A DNA stretch of 64,000 nucleotides from Pedobacter sp. MC2016-05 (GCF_026239735.1 NZ_JAPIVT010000004.1:186001-250000), one strand, 5' to 3'; positions 26,808-35,859 are shown, counted from the first letter of the stretch. Notes: generated from the letters alone by a model not told the origin. Numbers and translations are program-made.

Positions 26808-27998
26808 ATGGGAAAACAAAAATTTTATGATACTGCGATTAAGCAGGAACGAGCCGTTTTGGTTGGCGTTGTTACTCCAGGAGAAAAGGAGGAGCAAACA
26901 AAAGAATATTTAGATGAATTGGCTTTTCTTGTTGATACAGCAGGAGGGCAAGTCGAGAAAGTATTTACTCAGAAGATGCTGAAGCCCGAGCGGGCAACAT
27001 TTGTGGGTACAGGAAAGCTAGAGGAGATTAAAGCTTATGTAAAATCGGAAGAGATTGATACCGTTGTTTTTGATGATGAACTTTCACCATCGCAGTTGCG
27101 GAATATTGATCGTGAGTTGGGTGTAAAAGTTTTAGATCGAAGCAACCTGATCCTCGACATTTTTGCCAGCAGAGCCCAAACGGCACAAGCAAAAACCCAG
27201 GTAGAATTAGCACAGCTTCAATATGTATTGCCACGATTAACCGGTATGTGGACTCACTTAGAGCGCCAAAAGGGTGGTATCGGTATGCGTGGACCTGGAG
27301 AAACGCAGATTGAGAGTGATAGACGTATTATTTTAAATAAAATTTCGCTACTTAAGGAGCGGTTAAGAAATATAGATAGACAAAACGAAACTCAACGCAA
27401 AAATCGTGGTCAGCTGATTCGAGTAGCTTTAGTTGGATATACTAATGTAGGCAAGTCTACTATCATGAACATGCTTTCCAAATCGGAAGTGTTTGCCGAA
27501 AATAAGCTTTTTGCTACACTAGATACTACGGTTAGAAAAGTGGTAATTGAAAACTTACCATTCTTACTCTCAGATACTGTTGGGTTTATCAGAAAACTGC
27601 CCCATCATTTGGTAGAGTGCTTTAAATCGACCCTCGATGAAGTTCGCGAAGCTGATTTATTGATTCATGTTGTAGACGTTTCGCATCCAAATTTCGAAGA
27701 TCAGATTAATACTGTTAACGAAACACTAAAGGATATCGGCGCCATTGATAAGGATATGATTTTGGTGTTTAATAAAATTGATGCCTACGTTTCGCCCGAA
27801 GTGGAAGATGAGGACGATGATGGTAAATTAAGCATTGATAAATTCAAGAAAAGCTGGATGAGCCATGGAAAGGTGCCCGTGTTATTTATATCGGCTACAG
27901 AAAAAGAAAACATTGAAGAGTTTAAAACATTGTTATATGATAAGGTAAAAGCGGCTCATGTAGCGAGGTATCCTTATGATAGTAATTTGTTATATTAA
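26808..27998 (+). CDS. hflX: GTPase HflX
   Basis: HflX binds the 50S ribosomal subunit and splits stalled ribosomes. An N-terminal HflX domain (about 20-180, with GGIGMRGPGETQIE) precedes a Ras-like GTPase domain with P-loop VGYTNVGKST and the DTVGFIRKLPH switch II motif. The ATG at 26808 (MGKQKFYDTAI) gives 396 residues. A further upstream start would lie in the putative promoter. A palindromic repeat and rbfA follow downstream. Confidence 0.95.
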   Translation: MGKQKFYDTAIKQERAVLVGVVTPGEKEEQTKEYLDELAFLVDTAGGQVEKVFTQKMLKPERATFVGTGKLEEIKAYVKSEEIDTVVFDDELSPSQLRNIDRELGVKVLDRSNLILDIFASRAQTAQAKTQVELAQLQYVLPRLTGMWTHLERQKGGIGMRGPGETQIESDRRIILNKISLLKERLRNIDRQNETQRKNRGQLIRVALVGYTNVGKSTIMNMLSKSEVFAENKLFATLDTTVRKVVIENLPFLLSDTVGFIRKLPHHLVECFKSTLDEVREADLLIHVVDVSHPNFEDQINTVNETLKDIGAIDKDMILVFNKIDAYVSPEVEDEDDDGKLSIDKFKKSWMSHGKVPVLFISATEKENIEEFKTLLYDKVKAAHVARYPYDSNLLY

Positions 27999-28009
27999 TT
28001 AAATCAAAC

Positions 28010-28073
28010 CGTCATTGCGAGGCACGAAGCAATCTAATTTGCGAGTAAGATTGCTTCGTACTTCGCAATGATG
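28010..28073. repeat. Palindromic REP-like element, copy 2
   Basis: The left arm CGTCATTGCGAGGCACGAAG and the following CAATCT (28010-28035) pair with a right arm at 28048-28073 that reads AGATTGCTTCGTACTTCGCA then ATGATG. The arms match those of the element at 12142. It sits between hflX and rbfA. Confidence 0.85.
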
Positions 28074-28086
28074 AAAAATAAAACTT

Positions 28087-28464
28087 ATGGAAAGTAAACG
28101 TCAGCAGAAATTTGCAGGAGTACTACAAGAAGAGTTAGCACAAGTTTTTCAGCGTGAAGGTGGAGCATTTTTACCAAATACGTTGGTAACCATTACACGT
28201 GTTCGGGTATCGCCAGATTTGGCAGTAGCGAAAGTATATTTAAGTTTTTTTAATACCACTAATACCACTTTATCAATTAATACGGTAAATGCACATGCTG
28301 GTGAAATTAGATATAAACTGGGAGCCAGAATTCGCCATCAGGTTAGAGTGGTGCCAGAGCTTACTTTTTTTGTAGATGACACAAACGAATACGTAGAGCG
28401 CATGGATCACTTGTTTGATAAAATTGCTAAAGAACCGAGACAAAAAGAAGAAGGCGAAGAATAG
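28087..28464 (+). CDS. rbfA: Ribosome-binding factor A
   Basis: RbfA helps late maturation of the 30S subunit by binding 16S rRNA. The 125-residue protein has the KH-like fold motifs: FAGVLQEELAQVFQREGG at the start, VTITRVRVSPDLAVAKVYLS, and a C-terminal RVVPELTFFVDDTNEYVERM. The next gene begins 5 bp downstream, so the two are probably co-transcribed. Confidence 0.95.
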   Translation: MESKRQQKFAGVLQEELAQVFQREGGAFLPNTLVTITRVRVSPDLAVAKVYLSFFNTTNTTLSINTVNAHAGEIRYKLGARIRHQVRVVPELTFFVDDTNEYVERMDHLFDKIAKEPRQKEEGEE

Positions 28465-28469
28465 TTATC

Positions 28470-29105
28470 GTGAGAAAATTAAGAGAACCGGTAAACTTCT
28501 TTACTCATTTTATACCCGCATTGGTAGCGATACCTGCGGGTTATTTTTTGCTTCAAAAATGCGATATACCAATTGAATTTACAGCAGCCTGGATTTACAG
28601 CATTGCCACATTTATTTTGTTTGGAGTAAGTGCCACTTACCACGGTTTCCCAGCAAGTGACTATGGCATTCGCTTTTGGCAAAAATTTGATCATTGCTGC
28701 ATTTATTTAATGATTGCAGGATCATACACCCCCACTGCCCTACTAGTTTTTGATGGTTGGTTACGCTGGAGTTTATTCGCTATTGTATGGTTAATTGCAA
28801 TAATTGGTTGCCTTTTAAAAATTTTTAACAAACTTAAAAGCACTACTATATCCCTCTCCATTTATATTTTAATGGGTTGTTTAATTGTTCCATTATTACA
28901 GAAAATGCTAGGCACATTGCCTATTGGTGCCATTTTCTGGTTATTATTCGGCGGCATCTTCTACATCGGTGGCACGTATTATTACGCCAAGGATAAACAA
29001 ATGTTTCGTTGGATGCACAGCCATGAGTTATGGCATATTTTTGTTATTGGCGGTGCGTTGTCACATTACATTTATAATTACGTTTATATTTTTGACCAGC
29101 TTTAA
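28470..29105 (+). CDS. Hemolysin III / PAQR-family membrane protein (TrhA-like)
   Basis: The 211-residue protein has seven hydrophobic segments and the conserved PAQR metal-binding motifs: SATYHGF in the early part, and HSHELWHIFV near the C-terminus with two histidines. Bacterial members affect membrane lipid homeostasis. The start is a GTG at 28470. Its stop overlaps the ATG of the next gene (TAATG), so translation is probably coupled. Confidence 0.87.
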   Translation: MRKLREPVNFFTHFIPALVAIPAGYFLLQKCDIPIEFTAAWIYSIATFILFGVSATYHGFPASDYGIRFWQKFDHCCIYLMIAGSYTPTALLVFDGWLRWSLFAIVWLIAIIGCLLKIFNKLKSTTISLSIYILMGCLIVPLLQKMLGTLPIGAIFWLLFGGIFYIGGTYYYAKDKQMFRWMHSHELWHIFVIGGALSHYIYNYVYIFDQL

Positions 29106-29800
29106 TGAAAACCTTTGAACAAATTATTAACGAAAATGCGTCTGCCATTCAAAAAATTGTCGACTTTGATCTTAAACAAGATCAACTTTTACCTCTCGAT
29201 TTTACTGCCTCGAATTTAGAATTGACTGATGCTATTTTAAACGATACAGATTCTTTTTCTGAGTGGATAAACCAAAAACTCAGCACCGCTAAGGCTCGCT
29301 ATGGTATCGGCGGTTATAATGAGCATCGTACGATTTATTCGCGAAGTGCTCATTTTAGTAGTGCAGAAGAACCTCGGCGGTTACATTTGGGGGTAGATAT
29401 TTGGGGTGAAGCTGGAACTTCAATTTACAATTTTTACGATGCCGAGATCCACAGTTTTGCCAACAACAATGCTTTCGGCGATTATGGTGCCACAGTTATC
29501 TTAAGCTACAATATCGAAGGTTTTAAATTCCATGCGCTTTATGGCCACCTGAGTTTATCATCACTTAACCAATTAGAAGTAGGCAAAATGATTTTAGCCG
29601 GAGAAAAAATTGCTGAACTCGGCACCAAAGAAGAAAATGGTAACTGGCCACCTCACCTTCATTTTCAACTGATAAAAAATATTGAAAGCTATGAAGGCGA
29701 TTATCCTGGCGTTTGTAAGTTTAGCAAAAGAAACCAATACCTGGCAAATTGCCCAGATCCAAACGTCATCTTAAATTTTACGTTTAACAGGCAACAATAA
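29105..29800 (+). CDS. M23-family metallopeptidase
   Basis: Zinc ligands of a LytM-type peptidase are visible: H94 and D98 in HLGVD, and H186 in HLHF, with H148 in YGHLS. Such enzymes cut peptide cross-links in peptidoglycan. The 231-residue protein has no obvious signal peptide, which is unusual for a wall hydrolase, so a cytosolic or atypically exported form is possible. It overlaps the preceding PAQR gene by one base. Confidence 0.85.
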   Translation: MKTFEQIINENASAIQKIVDFDLKQDQLLPLDFTASNLELTDAILNDTDSFSEWINQKLSTAKARYGIGGYNEHRTIYSRSAHFSSAEEPRRLHLGVDIWGEAGTSIYNFYDAEIHSFANNNAFGDYGATVILSYNIEGFKFHALYGHLSLSSLNQLEVGKMILAGEKIAELGTKEENGNWPPHLHFQLIKNIESYEGDYPGVCKFSKRNQYLANCPDPNVILNFTFNRQQ

Positions 29801-29932
29801 AAATGTTCAAAATAATCTGGGGGAGCGAATTTAAACATTGTCAACCTTACCGTTGTTATCTTTTTACAATTGTGAGGTTTATATTCCACGAAAGCATATC
29901 TGTAGTGCGACTAAAACCGTAAATTAGTAACT

Positions 29933-30586
29933 ATGAAAAGGCTAGTCACTATCTTTTTGATATTTTGTGGTACCGCTGCAATGGCGCAGTTGCAATTTAA
30001 AACAGGCAAAGATGGTTTTACGAGTTTCTTAAGAGAAAAAACCATTTACCCCTCATTTTCAAAAAACAACTGTATACAGGGTACCGTAAACATCAGTTTT
30101 AAACTAGATGAAAAAGGAAATGTTTATTCCTCAAGAGTAACCAAAAGCATTTTAAGCGAATTGGATGAAGAGGCGTTGCGGTTGGTGAGGCTAAGCAGTG
30201 GTAAATGGAAAGTTCCTGTCGGTTATGATACCACAACAGCAGTTATAGTACCCGTTAATTTTAAGCTTTCTGGTTTTAATTGCGAAGGCAAATCGAGTAG
30301 AGATATGCAAGATGCCATTCGCAGTTACCAGGCAGAAGAAGGTTTGACAAATTCTGTAATTAATTTTTATAAAAACATTGATCAGGCAAAACCGGGACAA
30401 GAAGCACAGATTATCGCTATTAAGAATCAATTGGGTATTGATGACGATTATTTAAATGAGCGAATTGACAACGGCTTAAAAAAAATTAAACAAGGTGATA
30501 AACAAGGCGCCTGCGAAGATTTTTTGTTTGTTAAAAATATGGGTAGTAGTTTAGCAGATCAGTATCTTTCCAAATACTGTAAGTAA
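29933..30586 (+). CDS. Secreted TonB C-terminal-like domain protein
   Basis: A signal peptide (ending AMAQ, about residue 19) precedes a TonB_C fold (about 30-115): IQGTVNISFKLDEKGNV, then ELDEEALRLVRLSSGKW. Here the domain is free in the periplasm rather than attached to a membrane-spanning TonB. The C-terminal 90 residues are helical and unassigned. The 217-residue protein is followed directly by a small membrane-protein gene. Confidence 0.8.
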   Translation: MKRLVTIFLIFCGTAAMAQLQFKTGKDGFTSFLREKTIYPSFSKNNCIQGTVNISFKLDEKGNVYSSRVTKSILSELDEEALRLVRLSSGKWKVPVGYDTTTAVIVPVNFKLSGFNCEGKSSRDMQDAIRSYQAEEGLTNSVINFYKNIDQAKPGQEAQIIAIKNQLGIDDDYLNERIDNGLKKIKQGDKQGACEDFLFVKNMGSSLADQYLSKYCK

Positions 30587-30983
30587 ATGAGAACTGCCAC
30601 TAAGTTTTTTGCCCTGCTAGATATCATTAGCATTTTGCTCCTTGCTAAACAATTTTGGGCAATTATTACCCATATAAATGAAATTCCGGATCAACTGTTA
30701 TCGCAAATAAGGGTCGTTTTAACACTGCCCATGTTTTTGTCGTTATTTCTATCTGCAATTGGCTTATTCCTTTTCAAAAAAAATTGGTTTTATGACCTAC
30801 TTTATTCAATTCCCCTTCAGGTTAATCGTTTGGATATTTTCCATTGGCTTTATAACCTTTTTGCCAGAAATTTTAAATTTAGGCGAACGATGGTTCGATA
30901 TACTATTTAAGATTTGTTTTATTGCTGAGTTTTTCAGACTCTACTTTACCATTCAAATTTATCGGAATAATAGCCTATCATAA
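30587..30983 (+). pseudogene. Small membrane protein, frameshifted at an A8 run
   Basis: The first frame, from an ATG right after the previous stop, codes for two hydrophobic segments (MRTATKFFALLDIISILLLA onward). After the eight-A run at 30776-30783 the original frame degenerates. A second frame gives the rest: KKIGFMTYFIQFPFRL, then WIFSIGFITFLPEILN, ending at 30983. Removing one A joins both parts into about 131 residues with four membrane segments. I do not recognise the family. Phase variation, decay or a homopolymer error are all possible. Confidence 0.7.
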
Positions 30984-31031
30984 AATACGCTAATATGATG
31001 TTTTGAATAAATAAAACTATTAAATTTGATT

Positions 31032-31220
31032 ATGACAGCAGTAGAAATCAAAAAAGAGATAAACAAGGCTTTGGATCAAGTTACAGAAAAGCTTCTTGTT
31101 GATATTTTGGATTTAATTAAAGAAGTTCAACTAGAAAGAACTTCTAATTCAACTTTGACTTCAAACTTTAAAAAAATTCTATCCGAAGATAGTGAGGTAC
31201 TTCATAAACTTGCTCAATGA
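31032..31220 (+). CDS. Putative antitoxin of a Doc-type toxin-antitoxin pair
   Basis: The 62-residue acidic-basic helical protein (MTAVEIKKEINKALDQVTEK) overlaps the start of a Doc-like reading frame by ATGA. This coupling and size suggest an antitoxin, but it lacks a recognisable Phd domain and I cannot assign the family. The ATG at 31032 is preferred over a TTG two codons upstream. The toxin gene is broken, so the antitoxin may be a remnant. Confidence 0.6.
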   Translation: MTAVEIKKEINKALDQVTEKLLVDILDLIKEVQLERTSNSTLTSNFKKILSEDSEVLHKLAQ

Positions 31221-31587
31221 TTTCAATCAAGGAAACCGAAATTATACACAACATATTAATTGATAAGTTTGGAGGAAGTAAAGGAGTTCGCGATTTTGGT
31301 TTAATTGAATCTGCTTTAGCTAGACCTTTCGCAACATTCAACGATGAAGATTAATATCCAACACCAATAGAGAAAGCTTCTGCTATTTTAGAAAGTTGAT
31401 AAATCATCCTTTCGTAGATGGCAATAAAAGAACTGCATATACTTTGATGCGACTCATCCTATTAGAAAATGGATTAGATATTACAGCTAGCCAGCAGCTA
31501 AAATATGATCTGGTAATTTCTGCAAGTATGGGGGAATTTCGTTTTGAAGATATCAGGAATTGGATCCAGAATAACCTAAAAAAATAA
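31217..31587 (+). pseudogene. Fic/Doc-family toxin, inactivated
   Basis: The reading frame starts at 31217 (MISIKETEIIHNILIDKF), overlapping the antitoxin stop. Codon 46 is TAA where a single change to TTA would give DLYPTPIEKASAILES. One T is missing near 31395, which shifts the frame. After that the frame reads INHPFVDGNKRTAYTLMRL, containing the Fic/Doc motif HPFVDGNKR, to a stop at 31587. The full protein would be about 123 residues, as expected for Doc, which phosphorylates EF-Tu. One stop and one frameshift show true decay. Confidence 0.85.
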
Positions 31588-31626
31588 AGAACCACAAAAG
31601 TATCAAATTAAATTTCTTAATCTATT

Positions 31627-32481
31627 TTACACCACAACCGTTATCGCAGCCGGTAATATATGGGCTTCAACTGTGTTTATTTTCCCTATATATTCACCAT
31701 CAACCTGAAAATGCGCCTTATGTTTAGACGAAATTTTAATTGCCGATGTTTGAAAAATCTCTACTTTTTTAGGGTTAAATGGAAGGCGTGTAATCCAAAC
31801 TTTCAATATCTCCAGGTATGAATAATCTTTAACCAAAACGATTTCAAAAAGTTCATCGTCCAACTTTCCATCAGGATTAATTTTTAAACCCGAGCCATAC
31901 ATTGTCGCATTTGCGATGGCTACCATAGCTGCTTTGGATTTAATAGTTTCACCCTTAATATTCAGTTCAACATCCATGCGTTTATGATTCCACAAGGCAT
32001 GCCATGTCGCTTTAGCATATCCCCACATTCCACGCTCGGGCAAAGTATCAAACTTCTTTACCAGGTAAGCATTAAATCCCAGATCAGATAGATGAATGCA
32101 TATTTCATCATTTATTTTAACCACGTGGATCTTTTGGGTTCTTCCAAATTTCAGTAAATCAAGTGCTTCGGTAATTTCTTGAGGTATTCCCAGCTCCTTA
32201 GCCATCCCGTTTGCAGATCCTGCGGGGATAATCCCAATTGGAATTTCTTTATTTAACAAACACTCGGCCACCAGTTTCAACGTTCCGTCGCCGCCAACGG
32301 CAACCACACGGTCGGGTTGCGACTGTTCGATTTTAGCTTTTATTTTATCTAACGAACAATCATCAGGCAATTCAAAAAGTTCGATGTTCACATCTCCTCC
32401 TTTGAAGTGAGTAGAAATTACTTCTTTTAAATTAATATCGTGACTTCCAGAACCTGGATTAATGATAAATAGCAATTTCAT
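31627..32481 (-). CDS. Diacylglycerol/lipid kinase (DagK, YegS/BmrU-like)
   Basis: The catalytic motif GGDGTLKLV (G63-D65-T67) and the downstream PAGSANGMAKELGI are diagnostic for the DAGK catalytic family. Members phosphorylate diacylglycerol or related lipids to phosphatidate-type products at the inner face of the membrane. The 284-residue protein has no transmembrane helix. It is transcribed divergently from an App1-type phosphatase, which could run the reverse reaction. Confidence 0.88.
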   Translation of the reverse strand: MKLLFIINPGSGSHDINLKEVISTHFKGGDVNIELFELPDDCSLDKIKAKIEQSQPDRVVAVGGDGTLKLVAECLLNKEIPIGIIPAGSANGMAKELGIPQEITEALDLLKFGRTQKIHVVKINDEICIHLSDLGFNAYLVKKFDTLPERGMWGYAKATWHALWNHKRMDVELNIKGETIKSKAAMVAIANATMYGSGLKINPDGKLDDELFEIVLVKDYSYLEILKVWITRLPFNPKKVEIFQTSAIKISSKHKAHFQVDGEYIGKINTVEAHILPAAITVVV

Positions 32482-32541
32482 GTTTTAGCCTTAAATGCGT
32501 TACTTCACAAACAACTTTTAATTCACTCTGTTTTAACTTCG

Positions 32542-33516
32542 ATGAATAAATCTGTAAGCGTAAAAATTTACCACGGCTATGGCCACAAACATAACCTGGT
32601 AGTTTATGGCCATGTTTTTAAACGAAGGGCTAAAACATCTCAAATTTACAGCAACAATATTTTAGTAAATATTATTCATTTACTGAAACTTTTCATCTTA
32701 AAACCCTATCCTTTAGTTAATATTAGGTTACAGTTTTTCGATCAAACCATTTACAATAAAACCGAAAAAGATGGTTTTTTTAAATTTGAATGGGAAGCGC
32801 TACATGATGTAGAAGCGGGCTGGCATTTTGTAAAAGTTGAAGCTTTAGATGAAAATAACCAGGTTTTAGCTGCTAACGAGGGCAAAGTTTATGTACCGCA
32901 CATTACACAATATGCTTTCATTTCTGATATTGACGATACGGTAATGATTTCACACTCGGCTACTATTGGAAGAAGGTTGAGAGAACTTTTTATCAAAAAT
33001 CCACACACCAGAAAAACATTTCCAGATGCCGCCAGTCATTACCAGCAGCTAGCGTTATCCCATACCGAAAAGAACCAGCCGAACCCCTTCTTTTATGTAA
33101 GCAGTAGCGAATGGAACCTTTACGATTATTTGGTAGAAACATTTCACTTTAACAAATTGCCAGATGGTGCTTTTTTGCTAAACACGTTAAAACGCTGGAG
33201 CGACTTAATTAAAACAGGAAAAACTGGTCATGAAGGCAAATTACTCCGGGTAATGCGTATTTTGGATGCCTTTCCGAACCAAAAGTTTATTTTTTTTGGT
33301 GATAATTCACAGCAGGATCCATTTATATATGCCTCCATTGTAGAAAAATATCCAAAAAATATCGAAGCGGTTTACATCCGTAATATTCGTCCTGAAAAAG
33401 AAAATGAAACCCGTGAACTACTTCAGAAAGTAGAGGCAAAAAATGTTTGTGCCTGCTTATTTAAAAATAGTAATGAGGCCATTGAGCACTCTAAAAAAAT
33501 TGGCTTAATACAATAG
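32542..33516 (+). CDS. App1-family phosphatase (DUF2183)
   Basis: The 324-residue protein has the HAD-like motif SDIDDTVMIS (D129 and D131) and later a PFFYVSSSEWNLYDYLVETF segment. Both are characteristic of the App1 catalytic domain, known from yeast phosphatidate phosphatase. An N-terminal part of about 120 residues is a beta-rich region. There is no signal peptide. The divergent partner is a lipid kinase, 60 bp away, so the pair may balance phosphatidate and diacylglycerol. That link is inference. Confidence 0.85.
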   Translation: MNKSVSVKIYHGYGHKHNLVVYGHVFKRRAKTSQIYSNNILVNIIHLLKLFILKPYPLVNIRLQFFDQTIYNKTEKDGFFKFEWEALHDVEAGWHFVKVEALDENNQVLAANEGKVYVPHITQYAFISDIDDTVMISHSATIGRRLRELFIKNPHTRKTFPDAASHYQQLALSHTEKNQPNPFFYVSSSEWNLYDYLVETFHFNKLPDGAFLLNTLKRWSDLIKTGKTGHEGKLLRVMRILDAFPNQKFIFFGDNSQQDPFIYASIVEKYPKNIEAVYIRNIRPEKENETRELLQKVEAKNVCACLFKNSNEAIEHSKKIGLIQ

Positions 33517-33635
33517 TTTTTGGAGCGCAATTTTTCGTTTTCATCGGGTAATTTGTTCCCGCTTTTCATTTCATGCCTCGCTACGCTACGGGCATTCCAT
33601 TACAATCGGGGCTAGTAAACAAAACCTGCAGCCTT

Positions 33636-34004
33636 TTACGAAATTGACTTTCCAAATGGCGTGAAAGCCAAATTCATCAATTTGAAATGCTGCCTGCCAA
33701 AAGGAATCCCGATAATGGTAATGCAGAATAAAATGCCAAATAACAAATGCGTTAGCGCAATCCAAAAACCGCCACAAACCAGCCAAAGGATATTCATGAT
33801 GGTAGATAGACAACCTGTATTGGATGAAGTATCGGTGATTTTAACGCCAAACGGAGCTAACCCAACAATGGCAAACTTAAAACACTGGATGCCGAAAGGA
33901 ATACCTACAATGGTTAAGCATAAAATTAAACCACCAATAATATATTCGAAAAATATAAAAATTCCGCCAAAAATAATCCAGATGATATTGCCTAAGAAGT
34001 TCAT
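33636..34004 (-). CDS. YccF-domain membrane protein
   Basis: Two repeats each contain a hydrophobic segment ending in VGIPFG or IGIPFGRQ, then F-K-L/A-x-x-P-F-G. This twofold pattern (GIPFGIQCFKFAIVGLAPFG and GIPFGRQHFKLMNLAFTPFG) is typical of YccF. The 122-residue protein is an inner-membrane protein of unknown function. The gene stands alone. Confidence 0.88.
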   Translation of the reverse strand: MNFLGNIIWIIFGGIFIFFEYIIGGLILCLTIVGIPFGIQCFKFAIVGLAPFGVKITDTSSNTGCLSTIMNILWLVCGGFWIALTHLLFGILFCITIIGIPFGRQHFKLMNLAFTPFGKSIS

Positions 34005-34122
34005 TCAATTTTTTAGGTTAAGATATATATTGGCCTAAAATGTTACACTGCGAAAATTGATTTCTGTTTTTTCATTGATTGATTCTTATTAATTTACACT
34101 CACACACAAAGGAAAACAAATT

Positions 34123-34476
34123 ATGAAAAACCTATTAATTGCGGCCGCACTTGCCGCCTGCTTCGCAACAAGTATTGCAGAAGCCCAAACTGTAAGTGGA
34201 CTCAGGCTGAGCGAATTGAAAACGGATTACATTCAGTTTAAACCTATTTCCCGAACCTTCTCCGAGAAAGTGTTTATCGCTGTAGATTATGGCCAAAATG
34301 TACAATATGTAGAAGACAGTTTTATTAAGGATGATGATGGAAAAAGGATGGAATTTAAATCTGCGATGGATTTTTTGAATAAAGTTAAACCTTATGGATA
34401 CGAGCTGTTTCAAGTCTTTTCCGAACAAACTGGAGCCGACAGTAGCAGGCCCGTGTATGTACTCAAAAGAAAATAA
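34123..34476 (+). CDS. Secreted protein of unknown function
   Basis: A signal peptide ending AEAQ (about residue 23) precedes a mature domain of about 94 residues with no family I recognise. It contains SELKTDYIQF and VNPYGYELFQVF-like segments and alternating charged and hydrophobic residues. A strong terminator follows, so it is probably a single-gene unit. Confidence 0.7.
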   Translation: MKNLLIAAALAACFATSIAEAQTVSGLRLSELKTDYIQFKPISRTFSEKVFIAVDYGQNVQYVEDSFIKDDDGKRMEFKSAMDFLNKVKPYGYELFQVFSEQTGADSSRPVYVLKRK

Positions 34477-34526
34477 AACACCAAAAATCTAAGGGTTTCA
34501 GGTCATTTGAAGTCTCCATACTTTAA

Positions 34527-34565
34527 GCAAAAAGAGCCATTCATTTTTAGGAATAGCTCTTTTTG
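34527..34565 (+). terminator. Terminator after the 34.1-kb gene
   Basis: AAAGAGCCATTC and GAATAGCTCTTT pair with one mismatch over an 8-base loop, flanked by A and T runs, so it could act in both directions. Confidence 0.85.
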
Positions 34566-34634
34566 TTAACGTGACCGAAATTTTTGCTTTGCTTATGGAT
34601 TAGGTCTAAAAATTTCTTCTGAACTTTTTTAATT

Positions 34635-35834
34635 TTAAATAAAATCTAGGGTATTAAACTTCTTATTTAAAATATCGGCATTATTTACATCCAGCCATTT
34701 ATCTAAAATGGTGCCGTAAACCTGTCTAAAATCCAGCTGATATTTCAAATCACCAGTATCTAAATCGCTTAAATTCGGAGCGCTGTTAAATATGCCCTGT
34801 TTTTTTAACCTTCCGCCAAAAACGAACATATTATTTGCGGTGCCGTGATCGGTACCGTTACTCGCATTCTGCTCTACGCGACGGCCAAATTCTGAAAAAG
34901 TAACCACTAAAGTATCTTCCAGTTTATTGTTCGATTTTAAGTCTTTCAAAAACGCAGCCATGCCTTCGCTGTATTGTTTCAGCAAATTTCCCTGTTGGTT
35001 TATTTGGTTAACGTGTGTATCGAAACCGCTGAGGGAAACGTAATATACCCTGGTTTTCAATCCAGATGAGATAAATTTGGATACCGTTTTCAATTGATTT
35101 GCAAAACCACTTTGAGGATAGGTGGATTTTGATTGGTAAATTTTAGACGTATTTTGAATGTAACTTGCCGATGATTGCGTTTCGATCATGGTCTTGTACA
35201 AATAACCTAAATTATCTTCATCCAAATGCTCCTTATCACTCTTAAGCACAGCCTTAAAAAAAGGTTCGTTAGTATTGCGATATAAAGCCGCCGGGTCTTT
35301 CACGGCCATTCCTTTCTTGGTTTGTCCTTTCATGGCCAAAGAAAGTGAGTCATCAACCTCTATGGCAGTGTAGGGAAATTTACAGGTTTGGCAATTGCTA
35401 TCGAGGTATCTTCCTATCCAACCGGTAGATAAAAACTGGTTGCTATCACTTCCTGTTTGCCAAATATCCATCGAACGGAAATGTGAACGATCTGGGTTTG
35501 GATACCCAACATCGTTGATAATCGTCATCCAGCCGTGATCGTAAATTTCTTGCAGTGCCTGCATATTCGGATTCAAACCTTGCATATCGTTCAGCTTAAT
35601 CACTTCTTCTGGTTTGATAGCAATGCCCTTACGTTTCTGATAGTAAATATCGTTCCCAAACGGAACAACAGTGTTTAAGCCATCATTACCACCAGAAAGC
35701 TGGACCACCACCAAATTTTTATATAAACTTAGCTCATCAAGTGCCATCGCCTCAAGTGGTTTCATAAATGCTGGCACGAACAACGAACCTGCTGCTACAA
35801 AACCTGTATTTCTTAAAAAATTTCTTCTGTTCAT
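34635..35834 (-). CDS. DUF1501-family protein with Tat-like signal
   Basis: The N-terminus MNRRNFLRNTGFVAAG fits a twin-arginine signal. The remaining domain (about 40-399) has the sulfatase-like features of DUF1501, for example VVVQLSGGNDGLNTVVPFG and TFSEFGRRVEQNASNGTDHG, so it belongs to the alkaline phosphatase/sulfatase-like superfamily. Its substrate is unknown. It lies 25 bp after a DUF1800 gene, a near-constant pairing in Bacteroidota and Planctomycetota. Confidence 0.9.
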   Translation of the reverse strand: MNRRNFLRNTGFVAAGSLFVPAFMKPLEAMALDELSLYKNLVVVQLSGGNDGLNTVVPFGNDIYYQKRKGIAIKPEEVIKLNDMQGLNPNMQALQEIYDHGWMTIINDVGYPNPDRSHFRSMDIWQTGSDSNQFLSTGWIGRYLDSNCQTCKFPYTAIEVDDSLSLAMKGQTKKGMAVKDPAALYRNTNEPFFKAVLKSDKEHLDEDNLGYLYKTMIETQSSASYIQNTSKIYQSKSTYPQSGFANQLKTVSKFISSGLKTRVYYVSLSGFDTHVNQINQQGNLLKQYSEGMAAFLKDLKSNNKLEDTLVVTFSEFGRRVEQNASNGTDHGTANNMFVFGGRLKKQGIFNSAPNLSDLDTGDLKYQLDFRQVYGTILDKWLDVNNADILNKKFNTLDFI

Positions 35835-35859
35835 CTTCTTATTTTTTTTGATTGATGAT

